The position numbers and the translations under genes are program-made. This document shows positions 60,642 through 64,000 of a stretch of DNA of 64,000 bases, piece after piece. Every line of letters begins with the position of its first letter. The stretch's first letter is position 1. The stretch is from Limosilactobacillus balticus (GTDB lineage Bacteria > Bacillota > Bacilli > Lactobacillales > Lactobacillaceae): the NCBI RefSeq assembly GCF_014145615.1, contig NZ_JACIVH010000064.1:62001-126000 (forward strand). The letters are read 5' to 3'. The notes beneath the pieces were generated by a model. That model was not told the DNA's origin. It saw nothing but the letters and a program-made list of their open reading frames with translations, and ran no database searches.

Positions 60642-61214
60642 TTAAAATTCATCTTTTTCCCTTTGACGCTCAGCCCATTCTTCTGCCTCTTCTTGAAGTT
60701 CATCAAAATCAACAAAAGTCATTGAATATTCCCTTTCTTCTTTATATTTTTGAATTGTCTCATAATCATGCTTGGTTTTCCCTTGATACTCTGGGTCGTA
60801 AAGAAGAAAAGCTTCATCAGTATGTGTAAGCATAAACTGCTGATAATTTCGCAACTGTTGTGGGGATTGATAAGGTTTATCTGAAACATTAGCAAAAAAA
60901 TCAACTTGCTGAGTAATACTCGTCAGCTTTAACTGATTATTTTCATTCCATTGCTTACCAAATTCTGTAAAGGGAAACATTAAAGCCGTTTTTAATTGTG
61001 GAAAATCAGCTTGGAGTTCTAAGGCAACTTCGAGTCCCCATCTTTCCGTTCCCATTTGTGGTCCAGTTATTACCCAGAATTCATCATCATTTAATTCCAA
61101 TTGGGCCCTTAAATAATTTTTAAGAACCTCTTTTATTACTTGAACTTTGGGATCATTATCCTTAAATATATTTAGTTCGTAACTTCGATAGCCAGTAATC
61201 CACACTCTCTTCAT
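60642..61214 (-). CDS. ypsA: YpsA / DUF1273 SLOG-family protein
   Basis: The 190-residue protein begins MKRVWITGYRSYELNIF and has the SLOG Rossmann-like nucleotide-binding pattern, with WVITGPQMGTERWGLEVALEL as the glycine-rich loop and EAFLLYDPEYQGKTKHDYE later. YpsA in Bacillus and Staphylococcus affects cell division. It sits next to gpsB and is divergent from recU, the usual Firmicute order. GGGAGG precedes the ATG. Confidence 0.92.
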   Translation of the reverse strand: MKRVWITGYRSYELNIFKDNDPKVQVIKEVLKNYLRAQLELNDDEFWVITGPQMGTERWGLEVALELQADFPQLKTALMFPFTEFGKQWNENNQLKLTSITQQVDFFANVSDKPYQSPQQLRNYQQFMLTHTDEAFLLYDPEYQGKTKHDYETIQKYKEEREYSMTFVDFDELQEEAEEWAERQREKDEF

Positions 61215-61332
61215 AAAATCCTCCCTAAATAAGCAGATATAAAGCCTCTTAACTTAAACTTGTAATCATCTTGTATCAATCATTATGCAACTAGTCTGGT
61301 ATAATAAATCTCTAGTTAGGAGAGTGATCACC

Positions 61333-61947
61333 GTGACCATTCACTATCCCAATGGTCAGCAACCTGTACAACACTATAATACACATAATGAATTACCGAC
61401 ACCACATCAATCTATTTATGCTAAACGTGGGATGTCGTTAGAGGATGAAATCAATCATAGTAATCAGTACTATTTGGCTCGCCATATTGCTGTTATCCAT
61501 AAAAAGCCTACCCCTATTCAGCTTGTAAAAGTTGATTACCCCAAGCGGAGTGCGGCTGTTATTAAAGAAGCATATTTTCGGCGGCCATCAACTACTGATT
61601 ACAATGGGGTGTACCGTGGATACTATATTGATTTTGATGCTAAAGAAACACGTAATAAAAATTCTTTTCCATTAAAAAACTTTCATCCCCACCAAATTCA
61701 GCATATGCGTGAATGTGTAGCACAGGGGGGAATTTGTTTTGCTTTCATTAAATTTACGGAGCTTGACCTGCTATACCTTCTTCCCGCTTCAAACCTATTT
61801 AAATATTGGGACCAACAGCAAAGCGGCGGCCGTAAATCAATTTTGCGAACCGATATCGCTAAAGAAGGCTATCAAATTCATTATCAACTCAATCCGCGTT
61901 TACCATATTTAAACGCTGTTGATAAAATAATTGCTGCAAAAGCGTAA
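61333..61947 (+). CDS. recU: Holliday-junction resolvase RecU
   Basis: The 204-residue protein has the RecU motifs: [16 protein letters not shown] at the N-terminus, the catalytic core as [32 protein letters not shown] (Asp, Glu-x-Lys), and [21 protein letters not shown] use the GTG at 61333, ten bases after AGGAG. The frame is open upstream, but a GTG three codons earlier lies against the ribosome site. The PBP1A gene starts 12 bases after its stop, and the two are a conserved pair. Confidence 0.93.
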   Translation: MTIHYPNGQQPVQHYNTHNELPTPHQSIYAKRGMSLEDEINHSNQYYLARHIAVIHKKPTPIQLVKVDYPKRSAAVIKEAYFRRPSTTDYNGVYRGYYIDFDAKETRNKNSFPLKNFHPHQIQHMRECVAQGGICFAFIKFTELDLLYLLPASNLFKYWDQQQSGGRKSILRTDIAKEGYQIHYQLNPRLPYLNAVDKIIAAKA

Positions 61948-61958
61948 AGGAGTTTACT

Positions 61959-64000
61959 ATGTCAAATGATAATCAGTCAACGCGTAGTGAGCGTCATAAT
62001 AACAATGACAATCAACAGCGCAATGTTGGCGGCTTAATAAAGAAAATCTTGCTATGGGTAGCAGGAATCGTCGTTCTACTAATGGTGGCATCTGCAGCTT
62101 TGTTTTTCTACTATGCCTCAAGCGCCCCTAAAATTAGTAGAAGCGACTTAACAAGTCAGAGTATTACGACTATTTACGATGATCAAAATCGAGTAATTTC
62201 TCGTTTAGGAGCACAGAAACGAGAATATGCCAAGGATAATCAAATTCCAAAGCAGTTAAAAAATGCTGTTGTTTCAATTGAGGATCGCCGCTTCTACAAA
62301 CACCATGGTGTTGATACAATTCGAATTCTTGGAGCAGCCACTTCTAATGTTTTTGGTCGTTCGGCCGGGATGCAGGGAGGAAGTACGCTGACTCAACAGT
62401 TAGTTAAATTATCCGTCTTCTCAACAGCGGCCTCTGATCGAACATTAAAACGAAAAGCCCAAGAAGCTTGGCTTGCTATTAATGTTGAGCAGCATTTTAG
62501 CAAGAGTCAGATTCTTGATTTCTACATCAACAAGGTTTATATGGGTAATGGAATTTATGGAATGCAAACAGCAGCTCAGTACTACTACGGTAAAGATTTA
62601 AACGATCTTGACCTTTCCCAATTAGCCCTTCTCGCCGGAATGCCACAATCGCCTACTTATTATAATCCACTTGTAAGCAACACGAAATATGCAACACAAC
62701 GGCGAAATGAAGTATTGAATGCGATGGTTCGCAGCAATTACATTACCCAATCCCAAGCTAACCAAGCAGCAAGCGAAAGTGTTACTGCTGGTTTAGACCC
62801 TGATCATGGTAATATTTCAGGAAGCGGAACTGCTGTAGATTCTAAAGTTGTTGACCCTTACGTAAAACAGGTTCTTGCTGATTTGCAAGCACAAGGATAC
62901 AACCCATATAGTGACGGGCTAAAGGTTCACACTAATCTTGACCTCGATGCTCAACAACACCTTTATGATGCAGCAAATAAAAAAGTTCAGTTCCAAAACG
63001 ATAAAATGCAAGCCGGGGTAGCTGTTACCGACCCGCATAACGGACAAATCATTGCCATGCTTGGTGGCCGTCATACAGGAAATGTTGTGTATGGTCTTAA
63101 CCGGGCTGTGCAAAGTAACCGTAGTTCCGGGTCGACCGCAAAACCATTAATGGATTATGGTCCAGCTATTGAATACTTACAATGGCCAACCTTCAAGTCA
63201 ATTGCTGATACTCGGTTTGTCTTTCCTGGTACTAATACTGTCCTTCATGACTTTGATAAAAAGTACAAGGGCAATATGACAATGCGTGAAGCTTTAGTTC
63301 AATCACGGAATGTCCCTGCTATTCGAGCATTACAAGCCGTGGGAATTAAACGTGCTACTTCTTTCCTTGATGGATTAGGAATTTCACAAAAGCAACCATA
63401 TACTTTACAAAACGGGATTGCTTTGTATATCTCCCCTCTCCAAGTTTCTGCTGCATATGCGGCCTTTGCCAATGGCGGTACTTACTACAAGCCTTACTAC
63501 ATTAGCTCGATTACTACTCAAGATGGTTCAGTAAAGCAATTCAACCCGAAAGGTAACCGCGCAATGAATAAGGCTACTGCCTACATGATCACTGATATGC
63601 TTAAGGGAGTCTTCACAGATTCACAAGGAAGCGCAACTGACGCTCGACTTGACGGTGTTAACCAAGCCGGTAAGACGGGGACGACAAACTATCCTGGAAA
63701 TTCTGGTCAGTCTGGCGTAATGGATTCCTGGATGGCCGGGTATACTAAGAATTACTCAATTGCAGTTTGGACTGGTTATGACCACCCACTTGAACCTGGT
63801 GGCAGTATTTCAGAACAATATATAAAGTCAGCACAATTACTTTACAAGGACTTAATGCAATACCTTGACAGCCAAAATCACGCATCTGATTGGACGATGC
63901 CAGATACTGTTGAGGCTGTTCGAGTTAAAGGTAAACGTCAGCTTGTAATTCGCGATTCAAAATGGGCATTCGATTATACTGAAGATACATCAGCTGATCG
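61959..64000 (+). CDS. ponA: Bifunctional penicillin-binding protein 1A (incomplete at the right edge)
   Basis: About 680 codons are visible. After a polar N-terminus and one membrane helix (about residues 28-52), the GT51 transglycosylase has SIEDRRFYKHHGVD, GGSTLTQQLVKL and FYINKVYMGNGIYG. The transpeptidase domain has the nucleophile SxxK as SSGSTAKP, SRN as VQSRNVPA, and KTGTT. The gene continues past 64000, so the C-terminal end is not seen. It polymerises and cross-links peptidoglycan. AAAGGAG precedes the ATG, and translation is coupled to recU. Confidence 0.95.
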   Translation, partial: MSNDNQSTRSERHNNNDNQQRNVGGLIKKILLWVAGIVVLLMVASAALFFYYASSAPKISRSDLTSQSITTIYDDQNRVISRLGAQKREYAKDNQIPKQLKNAVVSIEDRRFYKHHGVDTIRILGAATSNVFGRSAGMQGGSTLTQQLVKLSVFSTAASDRTLKRKAQEAWLAINVEQHFSKSQILDFYINKVYMGNGIYGMQTAAQYYYGKDLNDLDLSQLALLAGMPQSPTYYNPLVSNTKYATQRRNEVLNAMVRSNYITQSQANQAASESVTAGLDPDHGNISGSGTAVDSKVVDPYVKQVLADLQAQGYNPYSDGLKVHTNLDLDAQQHLYDAANKKVQFQNDKMQAGVAVTDPHNGQIIAMLGGRHTGNVVYGLNRAVQSNRSSGSTAKPLMDYGPAIEYLQWPTFKSIADTRFVFPGTNTVLHDFDKKYKGNMTMREALVQSRNVPAIRALQAVGIKRATSFLDGLGISQKQPYTLQNGIALYISPLQVSAAYAAFANGGTYYKPYYISSITTQDGSVKQFNPKGNRAMNKATAYMITDMLKGVFTDSQGSATDARLDGVNQAGKTGTTNYPGNSGQSGVMDSWMAGYTKNYSIAVWTGYDHPLEPGGSISEQYIKSAQLLYKDLMQYLDSQNHASDWTMPDTVEAVRVKGKRQLVIRDSKWAFDYTEDTSAD

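Noticed and set aside
1-64000. CRISPR array, insertion sequence, prophage or tRNA genes
   Set aside because: No evenly spaced repeats, transposase motifs, terminal inverted repeats with target duplications, phage genes or tRNA cloverleafs were seen on reading both strands.

Overview
The window looks like a chromosomal segment of a heterofermentative lactic acid bacterium of the Lactobacillaceae, most likely a Limosilactobacillus close to L. reuteri. This is inferred from the AT-rich low-GC Firmicute sequence, a Bacillus-type RNase P RNA, GpsB/RecU/YpsA/PBP1A synteny, EbsA next to an RNase H, and an LPXTG protein carrying a domain like the Mub mucus-binding repeats. The species call is inference. 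I saw no tRNA, insertion sequence, prophage or CRISPR array.

Layout. 1-16 kb is housekeeping and accessory genes: a small sortase-anchored Mub-like protein, an orphan DXS, a DUF2075 ATPase with a TVP38-type membrane protein, a short UvrA paralogue preceded by a coupled 27-residue micro-ORF, a VOC protein, YdcF- and AarF-type proteins, a CNNM/CorC protein, a CopY-type repressor divergent from a drug-type MFS exporter, DUF441, a cupin, a flavodoxin and a LysR regulator. 17-20.7 kb is a cluster of decayed genes: IclR regulator, KduD, KduI, a sugar isomerase fragment and a second uronate isomerase.

20.8-42.1 kb is the centre of the window, a 21-kb hexuronate locus. Two cytoplasmic GH30 enzymes (probable beta-glucuronidases) and an MFS carrier lie downstream of uxuA and uxuB. 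A GntR regulator faces them. A second, long operon holds uxaB, a first uxaA-like gene, an aldose epimerase, eda, a second uxaA-like gene and kdgK. A third unit holds a LacI regulator, a GPH-family carrier, uxaC and a condensation-fold acyltransferase. Together these genes would take in glucuronides or uronates, release and isomerise the uronate, reduce it to mannonate or altronate, dehydrate it to KDG, phosphorylate it and split KDPG to pyruvate and glyceraldehyde 3-phosphate. The two uxaA-like proteins have lost complementary halves of the family's conserved motifs, so they probably form one mixed enzyme. Operators can be read directly: a 19-bp GntR-type site at two promoters, a TGTTCACGTGAACA-type site in two promoter spacers, and several cre sites.

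42.3-64 kb returns to core functions: aldo/keto reductase, ACT and UPF0210 proteins, GNAT, a secreted hydrolase, GT8, HD hydrolase, DegV with a membrane protein, RqcH, then lspA-rluD followed by a carA/carB-like pair whose catalytic residues are gone, EbsA, RNase H, an RNA methyltransferase, NrdI, rnpB, gpsB, ypsA, recU and a PBP1A gene that runs off the right edge. Most convergent gene pairs are separated by clear bidirectional hairpin terminators. TTG and GTG starts are common.
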